NCBI RefSeq assembly: GCF_018383905.1
Contig: NZ_JAGYWA010000007.1
Coordinates: 132,059 to 196,058 of the forward strand
Length of the DNA: 64,000 nt
Source: Flavobacterium branchiicola
GTDB lineage: Bacteria > Bacteroidota > Bacteroidia > Flavobacteriales > Flavobacteriaceae
Direction of reading: 5' to 3'
The notes under the pieces are model-generated. The model was not told the DNA's origin. It saw nothing but the letters and a program-made list of their open reading frames with translations, and did no database searches. Both the position numbers and the translations under genes were made by a program. This document shows positions 1 to 8,244 of the stretch, in pieces (the stretch's first letter is position 1; each line of letters begins with the position of its first letter).

Positions 1-854
1 TTACGCAATGTGTTCATCATGATTCGGGATACTCCGGCTTTTTTTTGTTTTTTTTCTCCGCGGGAATCCAGTTTATTTTGACGCTCCATTGTATCGCGTT
101 CTTTTTCTTTTGCCTTGCGCAAAGCTTTTTCTTTACTTTGAATATCCTGATTTAAGGCATTATTTTCAATTTGCTTTTGTTGCATATAAAAATCATAATT
201 TCCGCCATAAATGGTAATTCCGTGTTTGCTCAGTTCGTAAACAGTATTCAGTAAATTCAATAATTTTCGATCGTGGCTTACAATGATTAAAGTCGTCGAA
301 GTATTTTTTATAAAATTATATAACAGTTCTCTAGCTGCAATATCTAAATGATTACTCGGCTCATCCAACAGAATAAGTTCGGGTTCATGAATCGAAATTC
401 CGGCCAGAAATACTTTTGTTTTTTGTCCGCCACTAAGCGTTTCCAGTTTCTGATTTAGATCGAAATCATTCAGTTCCCAATAGTGCAAAGCTTCATTGCA
501 ACGCTCTTCTATGGTCCAGTCGTCGTTTAAAAGATGCAGATTTTCTTCGGATACATTTCCGTTTAAAATTTCCTGAAAGGCTTTCAGTTTATCGTCAATC
601 TGTAAAGCCTGAGCAATAGTAAGATGATTAAACTGCCCGAAAATCTGAGGAATGTAAAAAGGCCTGGAATTGGTTTTTAATATTCCTTCTGAAGGTTTTA
701 ATTCCCCTGAAATAAGTTTTAATAACGTTGATTTTCCAACACCATTATTCCCAATTAAGGCAATTTTTTCGTGATTGTTAACTGTAAAAGTGATTTTATC
801 GAACAGCAGTTCCCTGTTCCCATGTATATAGGAGATGTTTTGTAAATTAAGCAT
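1..854 (-). CDS. ABC-F family ATPase, N-terminal part (gene cut by window edge)
   Basis: The reading frame starts with ATG at 854 and stays open for 284 codons to the window edge, so the C-terminal half is missing. The first ATPase domain is complete: Walker A GNNGVGKS at residues 35-42, signature LSGGQ at 140-144, Walker B LILLDE at 160-165 and the H-loop histidine in SHD near 194. From about residue 220 a lysine/glutamate-rich linker follows, typical of ABC-F proteins, which have two ATPase domains, no membrane segments, and act on the ribosome. Some family members protect against ribosome-targeting antibiotics and others are translation factors; this half does not tell which. A promoter-like element lies about 110 bases upstream. 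Confidence 0.9.
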   Translation of the reverse strand, partial: MLNLQNISYIHGNRELLFDKITFTVNNHEKIALIGNNGVGKSTLLKLISGELKPSEGILKTNSRPFYIPQIFGQFNHLTIAQALQIDDKLKAFQEILNGNVSEENLHLLNDDWTIEERCNEALHYWELNDFDLNQKLETLSGGQKTKVFLAGISIHEPELILLDEPSNHLDIAARELLYNFIKNTSTTLIIVSHDRKLLNLLNTVYELSKHGITIYGGNYDFYMQQKQIENNALNQDIQSKEKALRKAKEKERDTMERQNKLDSRGEKKQKKAGVSRIMMNTLR

Positions 855-966
855 AATTTCTTTTTTGAAAGTGTATAATAATAGCCAACCACATTGGGTT
901 TACTATCTATTTTTCCTGAAAGAAATTATTTTTCACATAAAATGATCCGCTTGATTTTTACTCCTG

Positions 967-974
967 CAAATATA
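967..974 (-). promoter_or_regulatory. Promoter -7 element of the ABC-F gene
   Basis: On the minus strand this reads TATATTTG, an exact match to the Bacteroidota -7 consensus TAnnTTTG, in the gap between the esterase and the ABC-F start. I see no well-spaced -33 TTTG, so the call rests on the -7 match and on position. Confidence 0.5.
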
Positions 975-1014
975 CAAAAGTTTTTGAAACGCCTGTAAAA
1001 GGCAATTTTCTGTT

Positions 1015-1884
1015 TTATTCTTTATTCTGAGGATAGAAAAATCGGAAAGAATTTGAAACTGCCGGATGCAAAATAGTTCCGTGATTTTCTGTTGGTAAAT
1101 AATCAAAGTAGACTTTTATATTTTTGCTTTTTGATGCTTTTATTTTTTCTGCTAATAAATTAGCGTCAACTTCCATAACTCTCGGGATTTCTGTAGGCGT
1201 AAGTCCTTCTTTTCCCACTGCAATGTAAATATCTGTTTGCCGATTGAAATTTTCCTGTAGCATTTCAGAATCTGCATTTAGCAATGAACCGTTATTCCAC
1301 CATAAACTAGGGCTTACAATTACATATTTATTAAAAAGAAATGGTTTTTTGAGTAAGATTTCGGTTTCTAATAATCCTCCTAAAGACTGACCAATGATGG
1401 TTTTAGAAGCTGTTGTTTTGTACTTTTTATTTATAAAAGGCTGTAATTCTTTTTCGATAAAAGCGATAAATTTATCAGAATGTCCAGTAGTAGGAAAACG
1501 AGTTTTATCTTTTTCAAGAGTAGTTGGAAATGTAAAATCACGTCTACGATCTACTGTTGCTATACCAACAACAATAGATTTAGGAACCTGATTGATCCAT
1601 TCAAAACTATTAAATTGTACTAATCCGGAAATATGAATAAAATCTTCATCGGCAGAGCCATCCAGGAGATAAATAACAGGGTATTTTACATCGTCTTTTG
1701 GATTATAGCCTTCAGGTAAATATATATTTAGAATTCTGTTTTCTCCTAATTCTTTAGATTGTAATTCCTCGATAACTCCAAGTACAAATGGTTTGGTAGT
1801 TTCGGTTGCTTTTGTTTTATTATTTTGACTGAAAATAGAAATTGAAGAAAATAACAGGAAGGTAATGGTAATAATTCGGTTCAT
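1015..1884 (-). CDS. Secreted alpha/beta-hydrolase esterase (COG2819-like)
   Basis: A predicted exported hydrolase of the putative-esterase family that contains enterobactin and other acyl esterases. The start at 1884 is preferred over an ATG 24 bases upstream because it begins directly with a signal peptide (MNRIITITFLLFSSISIFS). The mature part has the strand-loop YPVIYLLDG, the nucleophile elbow GQSLGG (Ser near residue 167) and a C-terminal NHGT histidine near 268. Family knowledge supports ester hydrolysis; the substrate cannot be read from the sequence. A divergent paralogue lies at 29902-30705. It is followed by the ABC-F gene on the same strand, but a 160-base gap with its own promoter suggests separate transcription. 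Confidence 0.8.
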   Translation of the reverse strand: MNRIITITFLLFSSISIFSQNNKTKATETTKPFVLGVIEELQSKELGENRILNIYLPEGYNPKDDVKYPVIYLLDGSADEDFIHISGLVQFNSFEWINQVPKSIVVGIATVDRRRDFTFPTTLEKDKTRFPTTGHSDKFIAFIEKELQPFINKKYKTTASKTIIGQSLGGLLETEILLKKPFLFNKYVIVSPSLWWNNGSLLNADSEMLQENFNRQTDIYIAVGKEGLTPTEIPRVMEVDANLLAEKIKASKSKNIKVYFDYLPTENHGTILHPAVSNSFRFFYPQNKE

Positions 1885-2047
1885 TATAGGGTATTTAATA
1901 ATCCACAAAGGCTTGTGGTATGTTGTGCTTAAAATGTTTTCTTTAAGTGAAATTACGAATTAAAATTATAATATAACACTATTGTTTTTTTGATTTTGGA
2001 TTGAAAAATGGATTGAAACCAAAACTAAATGTGGAAATAAAAAAGAA

Positions 2048-2072
2048 ATCCCATTTCAAACTGAAACGGGAT
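2048..2072 (-). terminator. Terminator of the arsR-SRPBCC operon
   Basis: Eleven-base arms ATCCCATTTCA (2048-2058) and TGAAACGGGAT (2062-2072), one mismatch, followed on the minus strand by a T-rich run. It lies about 20 bases after the stop of the last SRPBCC gene. Confidence 0.7.
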
Positions 2073-2091
2073 TATATTGATAAGATTTTTT

Positions 2092-2589
2092 TTACTTTTC
2101 TTCAAAAACTTTATCCAAACCTTCCATTGCAATGGTGAAGCCTTCTTTGAAGCCCATTTCGATAATCATTTCCAGATCAGAAAGTTTTTCGTGTTTGATT
2201 ACTATATCAACAAAAGTAGTATTGCCTTGTTCTGAAAAAGTAACATTCCAGTCTGAACGTGGAAAATCTTTATTCAGGTTTCCTTCGCTGTCTGAAAATG
2301 CATCCAGATACTTAAAGTTTGTTTTTGGACTTATTGAAGTAAAATCTGCAATTGCCCAGTGTTCCTCACCCTGAGGACCAATCATGGCATATAATCTTCG
2401 TCCGCCCACTTTAAAATCCATGCTTTTAGTTTTGGATTTCCATGGTGCGGGTGCCCACCATTTATCCAGAATTTCAGCTTCTGTCCATGCCGACCAAACG
2501 CTGGACAATGGTGCGTTAAATTCACGTTTTACATTAACGGTACTATTTTCTTTATCTACTGTAAAATTCATTAAAAGATTCGATTTCAT
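2092..2589 (-). CDS. SRPBCC / AHSA1-type START-domain protein (copy 2)
   Basis: A 165-residue small-ligand-binding-fold protein of the Aha1/SRPBCC family. The hallmark opening is visible: VKREFNAPLSSVWSAWTEAEILDKWWAP, then GGRRLYAMIGPQGEEHWAI and a C-terminal helix EMIIEMGFKEGFTIAMEGLDKVF. It is a clear tandem paralogue of the next gene upstream, sharing the unusual N-terminal stretch MKSNLLMNF and the GFKEGFT segment, which points to a local duplication. Genes of this family are commonly paired with ArsR regulators, as here. Biochemical role is unknown; a hydrophobic ligand in the central cavity is usual for the fold. Confidence 0.88.
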   Translation of the reverse strand: MKSNLLMNFTVDKENSTVNVKREFNAPLSSVWSAWTEAEILDKWWAPAPWKSKTKSMDFKVGGRRLYAMIGPQGEEHWAIADFTSISPKTNFKYLDAFSDSEGNLNKDFPRSDWNVTFSEQGNTTFVDIVIKHEKLSDLEMIIEMGFKEGFTIAMEGLDKVFEEK

Positions 2590-2639
2590 TTTTTTTATTT
2601 TTTAGTTAGTAAGACTTAATTCGGTTTATAAAAATGGTT

Positions 2640-3140
2640 TTATTTTTTAGCTTCAAAGATTTTATCCAAACTATTTAGTGCAGATGTAAATCCTTCTTTA
2701 AAGCCCATTTCGATTATTTTTTGCAGTTCCTCAAAACTGTCACGTGTTATCACAATATCTACAACTGTCAAACCGCCTTCTTCAGAGAAGGTAATATCCC
2801 AATATGAACTTCCAAATTCTGAATTCGGATTTCCTTGTTCATCAGAAAAAGTGGTAGTATGTTTAAAATTTGTTTTTGGGGAAATCGAAGTATAATCAAA
2901 AGTACTCCATCTTGAATCGCCTTCAGGTCCTACCATTGCATAAAGTCTTCGTCCGCCTTCTTTAAATTCCATGCTTTTGGTTTTGGATTTAAATGGGGCA
3001 GGAGCCCACCATTGGTCCAGAAGATCAGCCTCTGTCCAGGCTGCCCAAACGTGTGATAATGACGCATCAAATTCGCGTTTTACATTTACCATTTTATTTT
3101 CCTTATCTACGGAAAAATTCATTAAAAGATTAGATTTCAT
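2640..3140 (-). CDS. SRPBCC / AHSA1-type START-domain protein (copy 1)
   Basis: A 166-residue SRPBCC protein with the same layout as its neighbour: VKREFDASLSHVWAAWTEADLLDQWWAP near the N-terminus, GGRRLYAMVGPEGDSRWS in the middle, and a long C-terminal helix. Its start overlaps the end of the ArsR gene by 11 bases, so the two are translationally coupled, and copy 2 follows after a 50-base gap. The three genes form one minus-strand operon controlled from the arsR promoter. Function beyond the fold is not known; it is probably soluble and cytoplasmic because there is no signal peptide or membrane segment. Confidence 0.88.
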   Translation of the reverse strand: MKSNLLMNFSVDKENKMVNVKREFDASLSHVWAAWTEADLLDQWWAPAPFKSKTKSMEFKEGGRRLYAMVGPEGDSRWSTFDYTSISPKTNFKHTTTFSDEQGNPNSEFGSSYWDITFSEEGGLTVVDIVITRDSFEELQKIIEMGFKEGFTSALNSLDKIFEAKK

Positions 3141-3456
3141 TTTCTTTAGATTTTAAATTCATTAATACCTGATCTAATTGATCAAAGCGATTTTCCCAAA
3201 TGGCTTTGAATTGTTCCAGCCAATGATCAATTTCCTTCATTTTGTCAATTTTAAGTTGATAATAAATTTCTCTGCCCATTTTTTTCTCTTCCAGCAAATC
3301 ACATTCATTCAAAATTTTAATGTGTTTAGATACAGCTTGTCGTGTAGTTTTAAATTGTTCTGCAAGTGCATTTGGAGTTAATGCAGTTGAGGAAATTAAA
3401 ACTAAAATCGCTCTTCGGGTCGGATCGGCAATGGCCTGAAAAATATCTCGTTTCAT
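3130..3456 (-). CDS. ArsR-family transcriptional repressor
   Basis: A 108-residue winged-helix regulator. The start MKRDIFQAIADPTRRAIL and the recognition region TRQAVSKHIKILNECDLLEEKKMGREIYY are classic ArsR. It lacks the paired-cysteine metal site (ELCVCDL type) of arsenic and zinc sensors, so it probably belongs to the non-metal branch that is co-transcribed with SRPBCC proteins. It leads the operon and overlaps the first SRPBCC gene by 11 bases. Two palindromes surround its promoter, which suggests autoregulation. Any inducer is unknown. Confidence 0.9.
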   Translation of the reverse strand: MKRDIFQAIADPTRRAILVLISSTALTPNALAEQFKTTRQAVSKHIKILNECDLLEEKKMGREIYYQLKIDKMKEIDHWLEQFKAIWENRFDQLDQVLMNLKSKENEI

Positions 3457-3472
3457 TTTTATATATAATTAC

Positions 3473-3512
3473 GCAACTAATCAGTTGCAAATATAAGCAA
3501 CTTTTTGGTTGC
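3473..3512. promoter_or_regulatory. Candidate ArsR operator: two palindromes around the promoter
   Basis: Two 16-base inverted repeats, GCAACTAATCAGTTGC (3473-3488) and GCAACTTTTTGGTTGC (3497-3512), share the half-sites GCAAC/GTTGC. Their centres are 24 bases apart, and the arsR -7 element lies between them. The spacing and the shared half-site suit binding of two dimers that would cover the promoter. That ArsR itself binds here is inference. Confidence 0.7.
3488..3495 (-). promoter_or_regulatory. Promoter -7 element of the arsR operon
   Basis: Reads TATATTTG on the minus strand, an exact TAnnTTTG match, 32 bases before the arsR start codon. It is enclosed by the two operator-like palindromes. 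Confidence 0.7.
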
Positions 3513-3562
3513 GCAATAAAAAAAATGATATTTTTTTGATTTTGAAGTAGATAAAATAAAAA

Positions 3563-3583
3563 AAGGCACATTTTATGTGCCTT
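3563..3583 (-). terminator. Terminator after the SnoaL-like gene
   Basis: Eight-base arms AAGGCACA and TGTGCCTT around a five-base loop. The A-rich run before it on the plus strand gives a T-run on the minus strand, so it would end minus-strand transcription arriving from the gene that stops at 3606. Confidence 0.7.
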
Positions 3584-3605
3584 GTAAGGATATTTGAGTA
3601 TAAAC

Positions 3606-4004
3606 TTAATTTTCGAAAATAGCTGCTGCAAAAGGATTATCAACAAGCCAAAGCCAGATTCCTTTATCATTTTTTTTCATCATGCAACTTGTTGCACCGT
3701 TCATTTCTATAGGATTTCCATCTGGTGTTTTTGCCTTCATAGACCATTTGTCGACCCAGATTGCAAGATCATCTACAATGGTTTCTCTGTAATTACTTCC
3801 TGTTATTTCAGGTTTCCAATTACAAAGATGCTGCATTTCTTTTTCGATATTTTCAAGACCTTTTATTTCTTGTCCCTCTCTATTAATGTAGGTGGCGTTT
3901 TTATCAAAACAGCCTAATACGCCCTGCAGGTCACCATTGGCAATACAATTTCGAAAATAATTTACGGCACTTTTTGGAGTTGTTCTGCTAAAATCCTGTA
4001 TCAT
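3606..4004 (-). CDS. SnoaL-like / NTF2-fold protein
   Basis: A 132-residue protein with the NTF2-like pattern: an N-terminal helix ending in NGDLQGVLGCFDKNATYINREGQEIKG, then alternating strands finishing with GIWLWLVDNPFAA. Proteins of this fold include small isomerases, hydrolases and ligand binders; no catalytic pair is clear enough here to choose one. Its start codon overlaps the stop codon of the upstream lipoprotein gene (TAATG), so the two are translated together. No signal peptide is present. Confidence 0.7.
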   Translation of the reverse strand: MIQDFSRTTPKSAVNYFRNCIANGDLQGVLGCFDKNATYINREGQEIKGLENIEKEMQHLCNWKPEITGSNYRETIVDDLAIWVDKWSMKAKTPDGNPIEMNGATSCMMKKNDKGIWLWLVDNPFAAAIFEN

Positions 4005-5188
4005 TATCTAAATTTATTTTTTACAATTATATCTTTAAGTCTGGCCTTTAAATCTTCGCCTGTATCATAAACCATTTGTTCGTTGTTTGGGAAAGGTACA
4101 GCACGTTTATCAAAATAGGATAAATAATTATTGTCGCAGGCTTCTCTGTTTCCTTTGTAAGTAGAATAAATATTTTCAAAGATAAATTCACTTGTTAAAG
4201 GAAACGTCTGAACCAACTGATTTGATCTCAAATCGATATAATCTACTTTTGCCGTAACCTGACACGATTTAAATTGTCTGAACTCGTATACCGTTGCGCG
4301 AAGTGTTTTGTAATTATCCACTTTAATTTCTCTTCCCAAAGTATCTTTAACGGGTCTTCCGCGACTGTCCAAAAGTGTTTTTACGCCATCTTTAACCTGT
4401 CTTTCTTTGGTAAATTCTTTCTCTTTTATTTGTTCCGGCGAGATAAGAATTGCTCTAAAATTGATGATTAAGCTATAATCGTAGTTTACATTTTTTTGTC
4501 TTGCATTATGGTAAACGGTCCATTTATCATTTAATCCGTAGGTTTTAAAATCCAGTAAATCATCCTGAAGCATTTTCGGGATTACCATATTGGTTTCATT
4601 ACGGGCATAAACATCAACAAAATCAGTTCCTTTAAACTGAGCGTCATCCATTAACTTTTTTGCATTTTTATATCCGGGATTAATGCTTTCCAGATAGAAG
4701 AAATCATCGTAAGCCTTTCTGAAATCCATTTTATTGTTTGATTTCAATAGGGCAGAAGCGTTTTCGTATAAATATTTTGAAAGTGCATTTTTACTGTTTA
4801 CAATTGCATCCGAATAATTATCAAACTGAAAAGTTGCATTTTTTCCTAGCTTCAATAAAGGTAAAGGCAACAAAGGACGAATTTTTTCCTGACGGTTATT
4901 TAATTGTAAATAAGTATTGTAAATGCGTTCAGCGTTTGACGGATTTGCTTCTTTAGACATCATTTCCAGATTGCGCAAATCGCGGTCTTTGGCTTTTGCA
5001 AAAGCTTCTTCCAGCAAATACACATAATCTTGTTTTCCTTTAGAATCTTTTTTGGTTCTTAAAGCTTCAACAGCACGATCTATGGCAGCATCATAATTAC
5101 CATCGCTAAGAAGTGATTGTGTTGTTTTTACGCCACAAGACGAAAGGGTTAAAAATAAGATAGTAAAGAGTATAGTAATTTTTTGCAT
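4004..5188 (-). CDS. Lipoprotein of unknown function, helical repeat-like
   Basis: I do not recognise a named family. The start at 5188 (residue 17 of the longest frame) gives a clean lipoprotein signal, MQKITILFTILFLTLSSC, with the lipobox cysteine at about residue 18. The first two thirds is helical with TPR-like segments (NYDAAIDRAVEALRTKKD, AERIYNTYLQLNNRQ, FRKAYDDFFYLESINPGYKNAKKL), and the last third is strand-rich. This fits an envelope scaffold or assembly protein anchored by a lipid, but that is inference. The following SnoaL-like gene overlaps its stop codon. Confidence 0.75.
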   Translation of the reverse strand: MQKITILFTILFLTLSSCGVKTTQSLLSDGNYDAAIDRAVEALRTKKDSKGKQDYVYLLEEAFAKAKDRDLRNLEMMSKEANPSNAERIYNTYLQLNNRQEKIRPLLPLPLLKLGKNATFQFDNYSDAIVNSKNALSKYLYENASALLKSNNKMDFRKAYDDFFYLESINPGYKNAKKLMDDAQFKGTDFVDVYARNETNMVIPKMLQDDLLDFKTYGLNDKWTVYHNARQKNVNYDYSLIINFRAILISPEQIKEKEFTKERQVKDGVKTLLDSRGRPVKDTLGREIKVDNYKTLRATVYEFRQFKSCQVTAKVDYIDLRSNQLVQTFPLTSEFIFENIYSTYKGNREACDNNYLSYFDKRAVPFPNNEQMVYDTGEDLKARLKDIIVKNKFR

Positions 5189-5325
5189 AGGTATTCCTTT
5201 TGAGGGTGTAAATATATCTCTTTTAAGTTTCAACAACTATGCCTTTTTTAAGATTTTTCAGGAACAGATTAAAGGGATTTTATAAGAACTAATCGCCCCT
5301 GTTTTTTCTAAATTCCTTCTCCCGA

Positions 5326-5826
5326 TTACTTGTTAGTAGTGTTTCGCAATAGTATTTTAAATTTTTCAAGTTGCCTTCTATGACGTAAAATATGCACAAT
5401 GGCATGTTCCATTATTTGTTCAATATCATAAAGTTGCCCCCATGAAGTCATGATTTTTTTCTGGTTGTCATTTTCTTCCAGTTGTTGGTCTGTGATGTTC
5501 TTAAAACTATTTTCTGTGAAAATCAAAAAATCAGTCATATCCTTTTGAAATTCAGAAATTGTGTTTCTAAATACCATTTCGCGAAAATCACCCTGCTCAC
5601 CAGATATTTGGCGAACATACGATGCATAAGAATATCCGGCACGTACTACATGTGCAAGCGTAGCCTGAACGGATTCGCAACGTGCGTCCTGACCATCAAT
5701 TATCGTAATAAGTTCAACATCACTAAAATCTGAAATGGTTTGGCTTAAATCTAAAATTGCTCTTTCGTATTCGTCAATTAGAGCTCCAATAGCGCCTTTT
5801 CTGTATGTTTTATTTATGTTTTCCAT
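5326..5826 (-). CDS. DinB-family putative metalloenzyme
   Basis: A 166-residue four-helix-bundle protein of the DinB/YfiT superfamily. The expected histidines appear in the right order: one in TLAHVVRAGYSY near residue 57 and two in the C-terminal IMEHAIVHILRHRRQLE. In characterised relatives three such histidines bind a metal and some members are thiol-dependent transferases; here the substrate is unknown. It is separated from the next lipoprotein gene by 9 bases and is probably co-transcribed with it. It is one of three DinB-like genes in the window. Confidence 0.75.
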   Translation of the reverse strand: MENINKTYRKGAIGALIDEYERAILDLSQTISDFSDVELITIIDGQDARCESVQATLAHVVRAGYSYASYVRQISGEQGDFREMVFRNTISEFQKDMTDFLIFTENSFKNITDQQLEENDNQKKIMTSWGQLYDIEQIMEHAIVHILRHRRQLEKFKILLRNTTNK

Positions 5827-5835
5827 ATAATTATT

Positions 5836-6822
5836 TTAATAGTCTTCTTTTACTCTTGAATATTCAGTTGTAAAAACATCAGTTATTTGTGCACTATACT
5901 TGTCTACCCATTCTTTATAATAATACTGAACATGTAAAACGTTGTCTTTAAGTGTAATCTTTGAAAATGGTTTTCCAATTTTAGGAACATTTTTTAATCC
6001 GAAAGTGTTATCTGTGCCATTGTCAAATTTGCAATCCATTTCTCTGGACCAGATCATTTCAAATTCTGTATCGCTTATTTTACGAACCGGGTAAAAGTAA
6101 ACACATTGTCCGTGATATTCAAACGCTAAAGAACTATCTCCAATATTTAACGAAACCATACCATTTTGCCATTTTCCGGTATAATCATTGTTTTTTGCAA
6201 ACGTGCCCAGATAGCCTTCGTAATCAAAACCTTCGAGATAAGAGATTTTCCAGACCTTGTTTTCTTTTACGGCTTTTACATTATATACCACACCATCGCC
6301 CCAGCTCCAGTTATAGCTTGCTGTATTGTTTTTAATATTAAGATGCATGATCCAGATTTTCTCCAAAAAATTATTGGGTAAATCCTGACAGCCACACCAC
6401 GGACTAGAATCCGGACCAAACGGAGGGAGTTCGCCAACATTCCAAACCAAAGTGCCATTTTTAAATTCGGTTTCAAGTTTTAGTGCTATTTTATTGTAGT
6501 TTGCAATAAAATCCTTTGAAAATAAATTGGTGCTTTCCAGTTCTTTAAGCCTTGCTTTGTGCAGCGACAAATCCATACCAGAATATATGCTGTCTGTTTC
6601 TTTATTTTTCCTGGGGCTAAAATCTTCTCCTGTACTTTTTTCCTCTTCCCATTTATAAAGTTTTCTCGTTAGCTCTAATAAAGCGATACTGTCATTTTGC
6701 GTATCGGTTGTATTTGCGGTATCTTCAACAGCAATATTGTTTGCTTTTTTAGGTAATTGTTTGTCTTTTTTGCAGCTAAAAAACAAAATCAAAAAGGGTA
6801 AAAGTAAAATTAGTTTCTTCAT
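5836..6822 (-). CDS. Lipoprotein of unknown function
   Basis: A 328-residue predicted lipoprotein: signal MKKLILLLPFLILFFSC with the lipobox cysteine at 17, followed by a lysine-rich stretch and a low-complexity linker. The mature region is strand-rich and tryptophan-rich (NYNWSWGDGVVYNVKAV and the GKWQNGMVSLNIGD segment), as in extracellular beta-sandwich domains. I cannot assign a family. It lies directly upstream of the DinB gene with a 9-base gap. Confidence 0.7.
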   Translation of the reverse strand: MKKLILLLPFLILFFSCKKDKQLPKKANNIAVEDTANTTDTQNDSIALLELTRKLYKWEEEKSTGEDFSPRKNKETDSIYSGMDLSLHKARLKELESTNLFSKDFIANYNKIALKLETEFKNGTLVWNVGELPPFGPDSSPWCGCQDLPNNFLEKIWIMHLNIKNNTASYNWSWGDGVVYNVKAVKENKVWKISYLEGFDYEGYLGTFAKNNDYTGKWQNGMVSLNIGDSSLAFEYHGQCVYFYPVRKISDTEFEMIWSREMDCKFDNGTDNTFGLKNVPKIGKPFSKITLKDNVLHVQYYYKEWVDKYSAQITDVFTTEYSRVKEDY

Positions 6823-6888
6823 TAAGGATTTTTTATCAGGTACAAATTGCTGTGTTTTGAATCTTTACAATTTTTAAAAAGAGGTTTT

Positions 6889-7356
6889 TTAATTGGTCAA
6901 TAATTTTTTGATGAGCACAATTTGCCCTAAATGGTAATAACTGTGTTCGATCATGGCTTCGATATTTCTTTTGTAGGTACCGTATTTTTCTTCAACAAAA
7001 CCTTCGTCTAGTTTTTCGTCAGACATTTGTTCGATTAAGGAAGCAAATTCTTCTGTATCTTTCCAAAATGAGATTAGAAAAGTTTCCCATTGTTGTTGTG
7101 ATTCAATAGGTGGAAAATCAAAGCTGAATTTGTCTTTTATATCGAGTGGACCGCCTTTAAAAACGGTGTTTATTCCTTTTATATAATAATGAATATGCTG
7201 CGCCAGAAGTGCAATTGTATTTGCGTTTTGCAATGGTGAAACTGCAATTTTCCAATCCAGATTTTCGAGTTGATCTTTGTAATTGGTATTTGCAATCCAG
7301 GTTCCGTTCAGGATTACTTCTTTAAAACGATTGGCAATTTCTAATGTGTTTTTCAT
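6889..7356 (-). CDS. DinB-family protein
   Basis: A 155-residue DinB-superfamily protein. The metal-binding histidines are seen in LLAQHIHYYIKG near residue 54 and in the C-terminal motif MIEHSYYHLGQIVLIKK. It has no signal peptide and is probably cytoplasmic. The reaction is not known for this subgroup. It shares its general plan but little direct sequence with the other DinB-like proteins at 5326 and 38904. Confidence 0.78.
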   Translation of the reverse strand: MKNTLEIANRFKEVILNGTWIANTNYKDQLENLDWKIAVSPLQNANTIALLAQHIHYYIKGINTVFKGGPLDIKDKFSFDFPPIESQQQWETFLISFWKDTEEFASLIEQMSDEKLDEGFVEEKYGTYKRNIEAMIEHSYYHLGQIVLIKKLLTN

Positions 7357-7394
7357 ATTCAGAATTGTTAAAAGTTAAAAGTGAATGTGTTTTG

Positions 7395-7952
7395 CTATTC
7401 CTGCTGAATCCATTCATATTCGCCATTTTTGAGGTAAATAATTCCTCCGCCACAGCTTTCTTCGGCATGAATAAAGATTCCGTCGTTTGGTAATTTTATT
7501 TTGTCTTCTTCTTTTATTTCGTCATCGCCCATGATTTCACCTTCATCACTTACATTGTTCCAGTAAATTCCGTTTTTTGGCGCTTTTTCAAATACGCCAA
7601 CCCAGTCAATTTCGTCAAAACCTTGTTGCAGAACAGTGTTTCCAAAACCAAAATAATCGGTCTTTTTTCCGTTTCCGTATGTAATTTTCAGACCGCTTTT
7701 TTTGTTTTTGGTACTTCTTACGATTTCTACGGTTTCGTCTAATTGATCTCCATCAAGATCACATAAAATTTTATTTGTTTTGTGTTTGGTCGAAATTACA
7801 ATAGTATCTGATTTTACATCTTCGGACGTCTCATTAATTGCAACCTTTTCCGTTTTTTTCTGAACAACCAGAGGCTCTTCGTTTTCTGTTTTTGCCTCTT
7901 TTTTGCAGGAAACAGCCAGTAAGGAGGTTAGGATTAAAATTTTAATTTTCAT
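7395..7952 (-). CDS. Small lipoprotein with a calcium-loop-like repeat
   Basis: A 185-residue predicted lipoprotein starting MKIKILILTSLLAVSC with the cysteine at 16. After an acidic linker comes a segment DLDGDQLDETVEIV, which resembles the D-x-D-G-D calcium loops of FG-GAP/VCBS-type proteins. A GNTVLQQG segment and a C-terminal CGGGIIYLKNGEYEW stretch follow. No family is recognised with confidence. It is probably attached to the outer membrane or periplasmic face. Confidence 0.68.
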   Translation of the reverse strand: MKIKILILTSLLAVSCKKEAKTENEEPLVVQKKTEKVAINETSEDVKSDTIVISTKHKTNKILCDLDGDQLDETVEIVRSTKNKKSGLKITYGNGKKTDYFGFGNTVLQQGFDEIDWVGVFEKAPKNGIYWNNVSDEGEIMGDDEIKEEDKIKLPNDGIFIHAEESCGGGIIYLKNGEYEWIQQE

Positions 7953-8108
7953 GTAAATTTGTTTTGGCTTGGAAAATTCAAGATGCTAATATAGAAAAAT
8001 ACGTACGAAAATGAAGAAATTTAATTCAGTTTATTAAGAGGGAATATAATACTTTCAGAAGCATTTGTTTTTTTTTGAAAATCCTTAATGTGGACAAAAA
8101 ATGAATTG

Positions 8109-8128
8109 CCTTCAGCTTTAGCTGAAGG
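8109..8128. repeat. Perfect intergenic palindrome
   Basis: CCTTCAGCTTTAGCTGAAGG, nine-base arms with a two-base centre. Together with the hairpin at 8152-8190 it fills the gap between two minus-strand genes. Short palindromic intergenic repeats rich in CTTTAGC are common in Flavobacterium chromosomes. Confidence 0.8.
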
Positions 8129-8151
8129 TAGAAATGTTAGGAAAAAGAAAA

Positions 8152-8190
8152 GGGCTTTAGCCAAAAACATGTAATTTTTGGCTAAAGCCC
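8152..8190. repeat. Long perfect hairpin with CTTTAGCC arms
   Basis: Perfect 16-base arms (8152-8167 and 8175-8190, beginning GGGCTTTAGCC) with a seven-base loop. The inner halves of the arms are A/T runs, so the element could also act as a terminator in either direction. It shares the CTTTAGC core with the neighbouring palindrome. Confidence 0.8.
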
Positions 8191-8244
8191 CATTGAGACT
8201 CTATAAATTAACCTCCAGTTAAAGCCAGGGGCAATTGAATATTT

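Noticed and set aside
3350..3670. Minus-strand frame of 106 codons over arsR and its promoter
   Set aside because: It overlaps the arsR gene, operator, terminator and the SnoaL-like gene in another frame.
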